The notes under the pieces are model-generated. The model was not told the DNA's origin. It did no database searches and saw nothing but the letters and a program-made list of their open reading frames with translations. This document shows, one piece after another, positions 1-7,479 of a DNA stretch of 64,000 nt. The DNA is from CAWCDJ01 sp963836015 (GTDB lineage: Bacteria; Acidobacteriota; Terriglobia; Bryobacterales; Bryobacteraceae). The translations under genes were made by a program, and so were the position numbers. The stretch's first letter is position 1. Each line of letters begins with the position of its first letter. The DNA lies in the NCBI GenBank assembly GCA_963836015.1, contig CAWIIF010000008.1, positions 248,001 to 312,000 of the forward strand, given 5' to 3'.

Positions 1-150
1 GCCAACTGGCTCGAGTGCGTGCGCAGCCGCAAGACGCCCAACGCGCCGGCCGAAGCCGGTGTGAGTGCGGCTTCCGCCGCGCACCTGGGCAACCTGGCTT
101 ACCGCGAGAATCGCGTGGCCCGCTGGGAGACCGACGGCGTCAACCCCTGA
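1..150 (+). CDS. Gfo/Idh/MocA-family oxidoreductase, C-terminal end (partial)
   Basis: The left edge cuts this gene; only the last 49 codons are present, in frame 1, ending with TGA at 148-150. The tail reads NWLECVRSRKTPNAP followed by AAHLGNLAYRENRVARW. This is the usual C-terminus of bacterial Gfo/Idh/MocA NAD(P)-dependent sugar dehydrogenases, where an N-[FW]-[LI]-[DE]-C-[VI]-[RK] helix is followed by an H-L-[GA]-N motif. The next gene, convergent and 6 bases away, encodes a TIM-barrel sugar isomerase, a common partner of such oxidoreductases. The substrate cannot be told from this fragment. Confidence 0.75.
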   Translation, partial: ANWLECVRSRKTPNAPAEAGVSAASAAHLGNLAYRENRVARWETDGVNP

Positions 151-156
151 GCGGAT

Positions 157-1074
157 TCACGCAAAGCGTATGCCGGTCTTCGCCGCGACACCCTGAATGT
201 AGGCGCGCCCTTCGTCGTACTCCTGTGCGTTCTTCAGGTGTTCCAGCATGAGCGGCGCGTCTACCGGCAGCTTCGAAAGTTCCGTGAGATAAGCCGCGTA
301 ATCGATCTCGCCGCGCCCCGGAATCACTTCCGCGAAATGGACGTTATATTCCGGTACCCAGGCCAGGTCCTTGGCGTGGCACGACGTAATCCAGCGGCCG
401 AGCTTGCTGAAGCACTCTTCGATCACGGCTTTGTTGTGGTAGAACCGCGTGGGGCTGTTGACCACGTTGCAGACATCCAGGTGGACGCCGAAGGCCGGGC
501 GGTCGATCGCCTTGATCAGCTCCAGGTACGAATCCGGCCCGTCCGGCAGCGACCACGGCATCATCTCGATGGTGAAGCGTGTACGCGTGGGCTTCACCGA
601 GTCGATCGCATGGCGGCTGTTCGCGACCGTGGCATCGAAGAACTCGCGGGAGAGGTTCTTCGGATTCATACCGTACCAGTATTTCGGATTGTAGGAGCCG
701 GCGATATCGACGCAGCAGCGGGCTCCCACCGCGTCGGCCAGAGCCAGCCGCTCCGTGACGTAATCGAGATTGGCCTTCCGCACCGCGGCGTCCGGGTCGA
801 GCATGTTCTTCCAGGCGCCCACCTCGGCGATCACGACATTCTCTTTGGCGAAGGCATCGCGGATTGCGCGGATGCGGCCGGTGTCGTTCGTCTGTGCCGC
901 GGGGCAGTAGGCGGCGCTGTAGCCGAGCCGCCGGTGCTCGCGGGCCAGTTCCGCCGGATCATCCGATTTGAGAAATACCGGACCTCCGAGACGGACCGGC
1001 CGGCCTGCCGCCCAGGCGCAGGCAAGGGGGGCGGCGCCCAGAAGGCGGAGCGCGCTGCGGCGAGTAAGAACCAT
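157..1074 (-). CDS. Secreted sugar phosphate isomerase/epimerase-like TIM-barrel protein
   Basis: A 305-residue protein starting MVLTRRSALRLLGAAPLACA. This is a signal peptide with a twin-arginine-like TRRS motif, so export by Tat is likely. The body fits the xylose-isomerase-like TIM barrel (AP endonuclease family 2): metal-ligand-type segments FTIEMMPWS, HLDVCNV, CHAKDL and IPGRGEIDY occur in the expected order. Family members isomerise or epimerise sugars using a divalent metal. Neighbours (Gfo/Idh oxidoreductase and a divergent GH127 glycosidase) suggest work on a plant or exopolysaccharide sugar. The exact substrate is unknown. Confidence 0.78.
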   Translation of the reverse strand: MVLTRRSALRLLGAAPLACAWAAGRPVRLGGPVFLKSDDPAELAREHRRLGYSAAYCPAAQTNDTGRIRAIRDAFAKENVVIAEVGAWKNMLDPDAAVRKANLDYVTERLALADAVGARCCVDIAGSYNPKYWYGMNPKNLSREFFDATVANSRHAIDSVKPTRTRFTIEMMPWSLPDGPDSYLELIKAIDRPAFGVHLDVCNVVNSPTRFYHNKAVIEECFSKLGRWITSCHAKDLAWVPEYNVHFAEVIPGRGEIDYAAYLTELSKLPVDAPLMLEHLKNAQEYDEGRAYIQGVAAKTGIRFA

Positions 1075-1122
1075 GCCGAGATTGTATCGGAAGGCGTATC
1101 CTCAAGGAATCGGGCAGTACGC

Positions 1123-3090
1123 ATGACCATAAAAATTTGTTGTGCCTTCGCCGTCCTGTTGGCCGGTACGTGTGCGCAGGGAGCCGTGCAGGCCCCCGTG
1201 AAGAACCGCGCGCCGCTTGCGGCCAATGCCTTCTACCGGCTTCCGTTGACTTCGGTGCGGCCGGCCGGCTGGCTGCGCGACCAGCTACGCCTCCAGGCGC
1301 AGGGCATCACGGGCCATCTCGACGAATTCTGGCCGGACGTCGGCCCCAACTCGGCGTGGCTCGGCGGCACGGGCGAGGGGTGGGAGCGCGGCCCTTACTA
1401 CCTCGACGGCCTTCTGCCGCTCGCGTACCTGCTGGACGATCCGAAGCTGATCGCCAAGACGCGGCCGTGGGTGGAATGGACGCTCACGCATCAGGCCGCC
1501 GATGGCGCCATCGGTCCCGCCAAGAATCGCGACTGGTGGCCCATCATGATCATGCTCAAGGTGCTCACCCAGTACCAGGAGGCGACCGGCGACCCGCGCG
1601 TCATCCCGGCCATGGAGAAGTACTTCGCCTACCAGGCCCGCGCGCTCGGCGGCAATCCGCTGAAGAGCTGGGCCATCTACCGCTGGCAGGACGAACTGGC
1701 CAGCATCCTCTGGCTCTACAACCGCACCGGCGATTCGCGCCTGCTGGACCTCGCGCGGCAACTCAAAGGCGAGGGCTTCGACTGGCGCAAGCTCTTCGAA
1801 GATTTTCCGTTTCCCGGCAAGGTGGCCCGCGAGCACGCCAGCCTCACGTCTCACGGTGTGAACAACGCCATGGGCCTGAAGACCGCCGCGCTGTGGCAGT
1901 TGATCTCGAAAGACCCCGCCGACCGCGCCGCGACGGCCCGCATGTTCCGCACGCTCGACGAATACCAGGGTCTTCCGAACGGCATGTTCAGCGCCGACGA
2001 GCACTTCGCCGGGCGAAACCCTTCCCAGGGGACGGAGCTGTGCGCCGTGGTCGAGACCATGTTCTCGCTCGAACTCGACTCGGCCGTTCTGGGCGACGCC
2101 TGGCTGGGCGACCGCCTGGAGAAGATCGCTTTCAATCCGCTGCCCGGCGGCCAGACCGCCGATCTATGGAGTCATCAGTACGATCAGCAGCCCAACCAGG
2201 TGCTGTGCTCGCTGGGCCGCCGCGACTGGTCCACCAACGGCCCCGAATCGAACCTCTTCGGTCTCGAGCCGAACTTCGGCTGCTGCACCGCCAACCTCCA
2301 TCAGGGCTGGCCCAAGTTCGCCGCGTCGCTATGGATGGCGTCGGCCGATGGCGGACTGGCGGCCGTGGCCTATTCCCCCAGCCAGGTCCACACTACCGTG
2401 AAGGGCGTAGAGGTGGGGGTGGACGAGGCCACCGGGTACCCATTCCGCGATCGCATCACCCTGACGCTGTCGCCCGCGTCGAGAGTCCGGTTTCCCTTGC
2501 ACCTGCGCATTCCGGCCTGGGCGGTCGAGGAGGCCATCCTGGTCAACGGACAAAAGGTGGAAGGGGTCCAGGCGGGAACATATCAGCGTATCGACAGGGA
2601 CTGGCAGAAGGGCGACCGCGTGGAGATCACCTTTCCGATGCGTGTGCGCACGATCCCGGGATTCAACGGGTCGGTCTCCGTCGAGCGCGGGCCGCTGGTC
2701 TATTCCCTGCGGATCGCGGAGAGCTGGAGCAAGCTTCGTCAGACCGGCCCGGTAACGGACTGGGAAGTCTTTCCGACCTCGCCGTGGAACTACGGCCTGC
2801 GCCTTGACTCCGCGAACCCCGCGTCGTCGTTCGAGGTGGAAGAAGCTCCGATCGGCGCCCAGCCTTTCCATAGCGCCGCCCCTCCGGTGATGCTGAAGGC
2901 CCGGGCGCGGCGTCTGCCGCAGTGGGTGATGGTGGATGACAGCGCCACCGCGCCGCCCCAGAGCCCGGTGACGATCCCAGTGAAAGAGGAGATCGTGAAC
3001 CGCCCGAAGGACGAGACCGTCACGCTGGTACCGTACGGCGCGACGCGGCTACGGATCACGTCGTTCCCGGTGCTGGGGGATACCAAGTAG
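1123..3090 (+). CDS. Glycoside hydrolase family 127 (beta-L-arabinofuranosidase-like), secreted
   Basis: A 655-residue protein starting MTIKICCAFAVLLAGTCAQG, a clear signal peptide, which fixes the start at the ATG at 1123. The open frame continues upstream to 238, but that part lies antisense to the isomerase gene and is not coding. The fold is the DUF1680/GH127 (alpha/alpha)6 barrel. The segment GTELCAVVETMFSLE carries the Glu-x-Cys pair and FGCCTANLHQGWPK the Cys-Cys pair that bind zinc and provide the cysteine nucleophile in characterised GH127 enzymes. It probably removes terminal L-arabinofuranose from plant glycans outside the cytoplasm. GH127 specificity varies, so the sugar is an inference. 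Confidence 0.87.
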   Translation: MTIKICCAFAVLLAGTCAQGAVQAPVKNRAPLAANAFYRLPLTSVRPAGWLRDQLRLQAQGITGHLDEFWPDVGPNSAWLGGTGEGWERGPYYLDGLLPLAYLLDDPKLIAKTRPWVEWTLTHQAADGAIGPAKNRDWWPIMIMLKVLTQYQEATGDPRVIPAMEKYFAYQARALGGNPLKSWAIYRWQDELASILWLYNRTGDSRLLDLARQLKGEGFDWRKLFEDFPFPGKVAREHASLTSHGVNNAMGLKTAALWQLISKDPADRAATARMFRTLDEYQGLPNGMFSADEHFAGRNPSQGTELCAVVETMFSLELDSAVLGDAWLGDRLEKIAFNPLPGGQTADLWSHQYDQQPNQVLCSLGRRDWSTNGPESNLFGLEPNFGCCTANLHQGWPKFAASLWMASADGGLAAVAYSPSQVHTTVKGVEVGVDEATGYPFRDRITLTLSPASRVRFPLHLRIPAWAVEEAILVNGQKVEGVQAGTYQRIDRDWQKGDRVEITFPMRVRTIPGFNGSVSVERGPLVYSLRIAESWSKLRQTGPVTDWEVFPTSPWNYGLRLDSANPASSFEVEEAPIGAQPFHSAAPPVMLKARARRLPQWVMVDDSATAPPQSPVTIPVKEEIVNRPKDETVTLVPYGATRLRITSFPVLGDTK

Positions 3091-3094
3091 CCGG

Positions 3095-3475
3095 TCAATC
3101 CGCCGCGCGGTACGGACGCAGCGCGCGGGCGATCAGTCCGAGGCCGCCTACCAGCAGTACCAGCATCACGATCGTGTTGAAGAGGCTGGTGGGCTGGAAG
3201 TAAATGTGGAGGTTGGCGATCACGCCCGCCAGGATGAACAGCGCTCCCGCCACGGTCAGCAGCCATCCCACCAGGCTGCGGCCGTTCCAGAAAAGCATCG
3301 CGACCCCGATCAGCATGGGGATCAGGGTGATGCCGAAGGTCCCGGTCCCGTAGAAACTCCAATAGGCCCCGGCCACCATCACCTGGTTGGTCAGCAGGTA
3401 TCCGCCCACGCAGGTCATGGCAAGCCCGATCAGGAAGTGGCCCAGTCCGCCGGGCGTTCCTCCAACGTCACTCAT
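3095..3475 (-). CDS. Small four-helix membrane protein, function unknown
   Basis: About 126 residues starting MSDVGGTPGGLGHFLIGLAM. The ATG at 3475 is chosen because a GGAG ribosome-binding site lies 6 bases upstream; an in-frame ATG at 3490 and further upstream extension are less likely. The sequence shows about four hydrophobic segments (for example FGITLIPMLIGVAMLFW, LLTVAGALFILAGVI and TIVMLVLLVGGLGLIA) and ends RALRPYRAAD. It is an inner-membrane protein with no catalytic motif that I recognise. It faces the GH127 gene tail to tail with a gap of 4 bases. Confidence 0.6.
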   Translation of the reverse strand: MSDVGGTPGGLGHFLIGLAMTCVGGYLLTNQVMVAGAYWSFYGTGTFGITLIPMLIGVAMLFWNGRSLVGWLLTVAGALFILAGVIANLHIYFQPTSLFNTIVMLVLLVGGLGLIARALRPYRAAD

Positions 3476-3496
3476 GCGATGCTCCGTCATCAGTAA

Positions 3497-3535
3497 GTAG
3501 GGTAGGCCTCCGGGCCTGCCCGGCGCAACGCGCCC
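3497..3535. repeat. Degenerate GC-rich palindrome related to the 51-base repeat
   Basis: The stretch around GGTAGGCCTCCGGGCCTGCC resembles the first arm of the 51-base palindrome at 19413-19463 (GGGGCAGGCCTCCCGGCCTG) and is followed by CGGCGCAACGCG where the intact copies have CAGCGCAGGCC. It lies just upstream of the small membrane protein gene and probably is a decayed copy. Confidence 0.45.
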
Positions 3536-3558
3536 GCCAATCCTTGGGCGGCGCACGT

Positions 3559-4179
3559 CTACTCGAACCGCCGCCGGAACTCTTCGAACTCGCGCCGCAG
3601 GTCGGCGAGCGCGGTTTCCAGGGCGGCGATCCGTTCACGGTCGGCCGGACCCCGCACCGGCGCCGCCTCGGCCTCTTCGCTCATCTCCACGTCTCCCGCC
3701 AGCAACTGCCCGTACCGCGGCTCCTTGAATCCGGCATGCCGGGCGAGCTTCCTCGCGAACCCCATCTCATCCAGCCGGTGCAGGGTGCCTTCCACCGCCT
3801 CCAGGTCGTCGAACGTATAGAGACGCTCCGAACGCCCCCGCAGCTCTCCCAACGTTTGCGGGCCCCGCAGCATCAGGACGCACATCACCGCCGCCTCGCG
3901 CCGGCCCAGGTTGAACTTCTCCGTGAATCGCTGCGCATGTTTGGGCACACGGCTGTCCGACCCGGTAATCCGCAGGGCCAGGCCCTTCTCCCGCAGCCCG
4001 GCCAGGGCCGTCTCCACGATCTCCTCGTCGTACGAAACGACCGGCTCGCGATTCGACTTCTGGTTGCACGCATTCACCAGCGCGTTGAGCGAGAGCGGAT
4101 AGTAGTCCGGGGTGGCGATCTCTTTCTCCAGGAGCGCGCCGAGCACGCGCGTTTCCGCCTCGTCCAATTGCCAGTCCAT
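3559..4179 (-). CDS. YceH-family protein (DUF480)
   Basis: A 206-residue protein. The N-terminal half contains the signature stretch LGALLEKEIATPDYYPLSLN followed by ACNQKSNREPV, which is diagnostic of the UPF0502/YceH (DUF480) family. The family is built from two winged-helix domains. A charged C-terminal helix (DRERIAALETALADLRREFEEF) could form a coiled coil. The molecular function of YceH proteins is not established. The gene is divergent from shc, with 38 bases between the two start codons. Confidence 0.88.
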   Translation of the reverse strand: MDWQLDEAETRVLGALLEKEIATPDYYPLSLNALVNACNQKSNREPVVSYDEEIVETALAGLREKGLALRITGSDSRVPKHAQRFTEKFNLGRREAAVMCVLMLRGPQTLGELRGRSERLYTFDDLEAVEGTLHRLDEMGFARKLARHAGFKEPRYGQLLAGDVEMSEEAEAAPVRGPADRERIAALETALADLRREFEEFRRRFE

Positions 4180-4217
4180 GCCTCTAGTCTACGTTGCTAC
4201 CATGAGAGATCAAGCGC

Positions 4218-6146
4218 ATGTCTTACGAATGGTCAGGAGGAGTGGCGCGAGCGGGCCGCCGCCAGTCGGAAACAGCCGTACGGACCGCCCCTGCAGGGGC
4301 CGATGCGGCGATCGTCCGGTCAGCCGGGTACCTTTACAGTCAGCAGGCCCCCGAAGGCTTCTGGTGCGGCGAGCTGACCGCCGATACCACTCTCGAATCG
4401 GATTACATTCTGCTGCAGCTCTGGCTGCACCAGCCCGATGGCGAACGCTGGAATCCTCCCAGCCGCGCGCGCATCGACAAAGCCGCGCGCGCCATTCTCG
4501 ACCGGCAGCTTTCTGATGGCGGCTTCAACATCTGGTCCGGCGGCCCCGCGGAAGTCAGCGCCACCATCAAGGCTTATTGCGCCCTGAAACTGGCCGGCGT
4601 GCCGGTCGATTCCGGCCCCATGCGCCAGGCCCGCGAGCGCATCCTGGCCCTGGGCGGTCTGCAGGCCGCCAACAGCTACGTCAAGATCAACCTCAGCCTT
4701 TTCGGACTCTACCCCCGCAAGCACGTGCCTTCGGTGCCGCCCGAGATCACCATGCTGCCCGGCAACGTGCTCTACGAGATGTCCTCCTGGACGCGGTCCA
4801 TCCTGGTGCCGCTTTCCATCGTGCAGGCACGTGGCGCCCATCGCAAGGCGCCCGCCGGCTTCACGCTGGATGAGTTGCTGCTGCCCAACGTGAGCCTCGC
4901 GCTTCCCAAGCGCAAGGGCCTCGCGCTGCTCTTCCACCACCTCGACCGGGTTTTCAAAGTGTGGGAGAAGCGCGGCTCCGAGCGGGTGCGCGGCGCCGCC
5001 ATCCGCGAAGCCGAGCACTGGATCCTCGACCGCACCCGCCACACCGAGGGGCTCGGCGCGATCTACCCCGCCATGATGTACTTCATCATGGCCCTCGAGG
5101 CGCTTGACTATCCCGAAGACCACCCGGACCTGGTCGAAGCCATCCGCCACTTCGAGTCGCTGCTTATCGAAACTCCCGGACGCTTCCAGTTCCAGCCCTG
5201 CGTCTCGCCCATCTGGGACACCGCCATCTGCGCGTTCGCCATGGGCGAAGCCGGGTTCGGCGACGACCCCCGCATGACCCGCGCCGCCGACTGGCTCATC
5301 AGCAAAGAGGTCCGCCGCAAAGGCGACTGGTCCGTGAAGCGCCCCGATACCGAGCCCTCCGGATGGGCCTTCGAGTTCGCCAACGAGTTTTACCCCGATA
5401 TCGACGACACCGCCATGGTGCTGCTCGCCCTGATGCACGCCAAGGGTTCCAACCCCCGGGCCCAGGCCGCCGCGGAGCGCCGTGCGATGAACTGGCTGCT
5501 CGCCATGCAGTCGGAGGACGGCGGTTGGGCCGCCTTCGATGTCGATAACAACTGGGCCGTCCTCAACCAGGTGCCCTTCGCCGACCATAACGCGATGCTC
5601 GACCCCACCTGTCCCGACATCACCGGCCGGGTTGTCGAGTGTCTCAGCCGCCGCGGCCTGGCGCAGGACGCCGCCGTGCGCCGGGGAGTTGCGTACCTGC
5701 TCGGGGCCCAGGAAAAGGACGGCAGTTGGTACGGCCGTTGGGGCGTGAACTACGTGTACGGCACCTTCCTCGCCATGCGCGGCCTCGCTGCCAACGGGGC
5801 TTCCGAAGGCCGGCCCGCCATTGCGAAGGCCGCGAAGTGGCTGCGCGCCGTACAGAATCCCGATGGCGGATGGGGCGAGTCGTGCGCCAGCTACCAGAAG
5901 GATTGCTTCGTCCCGGCTCCCAGCAGCCCGTCGCAGACCGCCTGGGCGGTTCTCGGTCTGGCTGCCGCCGGTGAGCGCGAATCCGCGGCCGCGCGCCGCG
6001 GCATACAGTTCCTCCTCGACCGCCAGGCGCCCGGCGGCGGTTGGCCCGAGGAAGCTACCACCGGCACCGGCTTCCCCAACGTGTTCTACCTCACTTACGG
6101 GATGTACAGGGATTATTTTCCGCTGTTGGCCCTCGCAGCCGTCTAG
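4218..6146 (+). CDS. shc: Squalene-hopene cyclase
   Basis: A 642-residue enzyme that cyclises squalene to hopene at the membrane, the committed step of hopanoid synthesis. The catalytic D-x-D-D motif is intact at residues 394-397 (YPDIDDTAM). Several QW-type repeats are visible, for example QSEDGGWAAFD, AQEKDGSWYGRWG and VQNPDGGWGESC. Length matches bacterial cyclases (about 630-680). No squalene synthesis genes (hpnCDE) lie alongside; ispG, which supplies isoprenoid precursors, is 6.4 kb downstream and not in the same operon. No strong ribosome-binding site precedes the ATG. Confidence 0.96.
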   Translation: MSYEWSGGVARAGRRQSETAVRTAPAGADAAIVRSAGYLYSQQAPEGFWCGELTADTTLESDYILLQLWLHQPDGERWNPPSRARIDKAARAILDRQLSDGGFNIWSGGPAEVSATIKAYCALKLAGVPVDSGPMRQARERILALGGLQAANSYVKINLSLFGLYPRKHVPSVPPEITMLPGNVLYEMSSWTRSILVPLSIVQARGAHRKAPAGFTLDELLLPNVSLALPKRKGLALLFHHLDRVFKVWEKRGSERVRGAAIREAEHWILDRTRHTEGLGAIYPAMMYFIMALEALDYPEDHPDLVEAIRHFESLLIETPGRFQFQPCVSPIWDTAICAFAMGEAGFGDDPRMTRAADWLISKEVRRKGDWSVKRPDTEPSGWAFEFANEFYPDIDDTAMVLLALMHAKGSNPRAQAAAERRAMNWLLAMQSEDGGWAAFDVDNNWAVLNQVPFADHNAMLDPTCPDITGRVVECLSRRGLAQDAAVRRGVAYLLGAQEKDGSWYGRWGVNYVYGTFLAMRGLAANGASEGRPAIAKAAKWLRAVQNPDGGWGESCASYQKDCFVPAPSSPSQTAWAVLGLAAAGERESAAARRGIQFLLDRQAPGGGWPEEATTGTGFPNVFYLTYGMYRDYFPLLALAAV

Positions 6147-6190
6147 TTGGCCACCCTCGCCGCCGTCACTGGAAATCTTTTCTTTTAATA

Positions 6191-6219
6191 TTTACGATTT
6201 TTCGGGTACAAATTATATC
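6191..6219 (+). promoter_or_regulatory. Candidate sigma70-type promoter
   Basis: TTTACG at 6191-6196 and TATATC at 6214-6219 are separated by 17 bases in an unusually AT-rich patch between shc and the next gene. Each hexamer matches the consensus at four of six positions. The predicted start of transcription falls about 15 bases before the ATG at 6241. Confidence 0.5.
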
Positions 6220-6240
6220 ATTCCGTGACAGAATGCCGCC

Positions 6241-6954
6241 ATGCACTCAGCGGTTCGAATCGGGCTCATCGGAGATTTCAATCCACAGCAAAAGGCACAC
6301 AACGCTATTCCGAGGGCGCTGGCAGCGGCTTCGGACGAGGTGGAATGTGTCTGGATCTCAACCGAATCCGCCGGCAAAGGGGAACCGCTGGCGGAGTTCG
6401 ACGGCCTTTGGTGTGTTCCGGGAATGCCGTATCGCAATGCCGAGGGCGCATTGCGGGCCATACGGCACGCCCGCGTTACCCGCACACCCTTTCTGGGGAC
6501 GTCCGCGGGCTTCCAGTACGCGCTCATCGAGTTTGCGCGGAATGTACTGGGACTGGTCCAGGCCGATCACCAGAAGAGCGATCCCAAAGCGGCCCTGCCG
6601 CTGATTTCGCCTCTTCCCTGTGCGCTGTTGGGGGTGAAGGCCCGCGTGAAGTTCACGCCCGGCACTGCGCTCCACCGCGCCTACCGGTCGGGCGAATCGC
6701 TCGAAGAGTACCATTGCAGCTTCGGCCTGAACGACCGCTATCGCCGCCTCCTCCAGGGCAGTGACCTATGCGTGGCGGCGGTGGACGATCAGAACGAAGT
6801 GCGGGGCGTGGAGCTCGAAGGCCATCCGTTCTTCGTGGCGACACTGTTCGAGCCGGAGATGCGTCCGGAAGGCTCGCCGAATCCGCTGGTGCATGCCTTC
6901 GCCTCCGTCTGCATCCGCCGCGCGCGGGGCGCCACTACCAAAGTCGCCGGCTGA
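6241..6954 (+). CDS. CTP-synthase C-terminal-like (class I glutamine amidotransferase-like) protein lacking the nucleophilic Cys
   Basis: A 237-residue protein that resembles the glutaminase half of CTP synthase: RIGLIGDFNPQQKAHNAIP at the start, then TPFLGTSAGFQYALIEFARN, which aligns with the nucleophile elbow (G-x-C-x-G-x-Q, then IEFARN), and EYHCSFGLND and LEGHPFFVATLFEPE near the end. The CTP-forming synthetase domain is absent, so it is a stand-alone relative; a family described as CTP synthase C-terminal region-related (seleno)protein fits. Here the elbow residue is Ser (TCC) rather than Cys or Sec, so glutaminase activity is doubtful. The substrate is unknown. Confidence 0.72.
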   Translation: MHSAVRIGLIGDFNPQQKAHNAIPRALAAASDEVECVWISTESAGKGEPLAEFDGLWCVPGMPYRNAEGALRAIRHARVTRTPFLGTSAGFQYALIEFARNVLGLVQADHQKSDPKAALPLISPLPCALLGVKARVKFTPGTALHRAYRSGESLEEYHCSFGLNDRYRRLLQGSDLCVAAVDDQNEVRGVELEGHPFFVATLFEPEMRPEGSPNPLVHAFASVCIRRARGATTKVAG

Positions 6955-7044
6955 GCATTCGCTCCGCTTGTGCGGCGCGCCGGGCCCTTACGGGCCGGGC
7001 CGTGGGGAGAGCTGTGTCCGCGCTTCCGGCGAATGCAATTCGGC

Positions 7045-7050
7045 TATACT
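7045..7050 (+). promoter_or_regulatory. TATACT -10-like box before a small gene
   Basis: TATACT matches the -10 consensus at five of six positions and ends 14 bases before the ATG at 7065. No convincing -35 hexamer is seen. The stretch 6955-7064 otherwise holds no gene. Confidence 0.35.
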
Positions 7051-7064
7051 TGTCTCAAATTCAC

Positions 7065-7454
7065 ATGGTCCTGCCAAATTCGCTCGCGACCGATTACGAC
7101 GCCGTGGAACTCCGTACCGGACGGCTCCACAAGATTCGGCGCTCCGAAGCGCGCATGCTCGGTGACGATGACCGCATGGTCCTGGTGGCGAAGTGTTACT
7201 GCCGCTCGCACGACGTGCTGACGCCGGCCGAGGCCGAACTCCAGAGCCGTCCCACCTTTGTCTTCCCGGTGGCGTTCTTCGGGGACCTCGAAAACCTGAT
7301 CGGCAAAGAGCTGGAAGGCCGCATCTATACCGATAGCCACCAGCGTCGCGTCAAGTTCTATCTCGACTTGAGAGAGCACGCCGGTTTTCAACTGGAGGAA
7401 GACGACCGCAGCCTTCATAGTCCCTGGTACGACGACAGTGTCCTTAAGGAGTAG
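7065..7454 (+). CDS. Hypothetical protein
   Basis: A 129-residue protein starting MVLPNSLATDYDAVELRTGR, acidic at the C-terminus (LEEDDRSLHSPWYDDSVLKE). The frame stays open upstream to 6768 but overlaps the previous gene; ATG 7065 is favoured because it follows a TATACT box. There is no signal peptide and no membrane segment. A CYC motif occurs near residue 45, which alone does not define a metal site. I do not recognise the family. The next gene, in the same direction, starts 25 bases downstream but has its own TATAAT box, so the two may be transcribed separately. Confidence 0.55.
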   Translation: MVLPNSLATDYDAVELRTGRLHKIRRSEARMLGDDDRMVLVAKCYCRSHDVLTPAEAELQSRPTFVFPVAFFGDLENLIGKELEGRIYTDSHQRRVKFYLDLREHAGFQLEEDDRSLHSPWYDDSVLKE

Positions 7455-7466
7455 CGATCGAAGCCG

Positions 7467-7472
7467 TATAAT
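7467..7472 (+). promoter_or_regulatory. Perfect TATAAT box 7 bases before a start codon (leaderless promoter candidate)
   Basis: TATAAT at 7467-7472 is followed after 7 bases by the ATG at 7480. A weak -35-like TTAAGG lies at 7444-7449 with 17-base spacing. Transcription would start at or next to the ATG, giving a leaderless mRNA; no ribosome-binding site precedes the ATG. Confidence 0.55.
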
Positions 7473-7479
7473 CGCTCCC

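Noticed and set aside
238..1122. Upstream extension of the GH127 reading frame
   Set aside because: The extension overlaps the isomerase gene on the other strand; the signal peptide at 1123 marks the real start.
4320..5588. Long open frame antisense to squalene-hopene cyclase
   Set aside because: It mirrors the GC-rich third positions of shc and encodes Gly/His/Val-rich sequence without family motifs; shc itself is unambiguous.
6247..6260. tRNA T-arm-like sequence GGTTCGAATC
   Set aside because: It lies in the first codons of a coding sequence and no cloverleaf can be formed around it.
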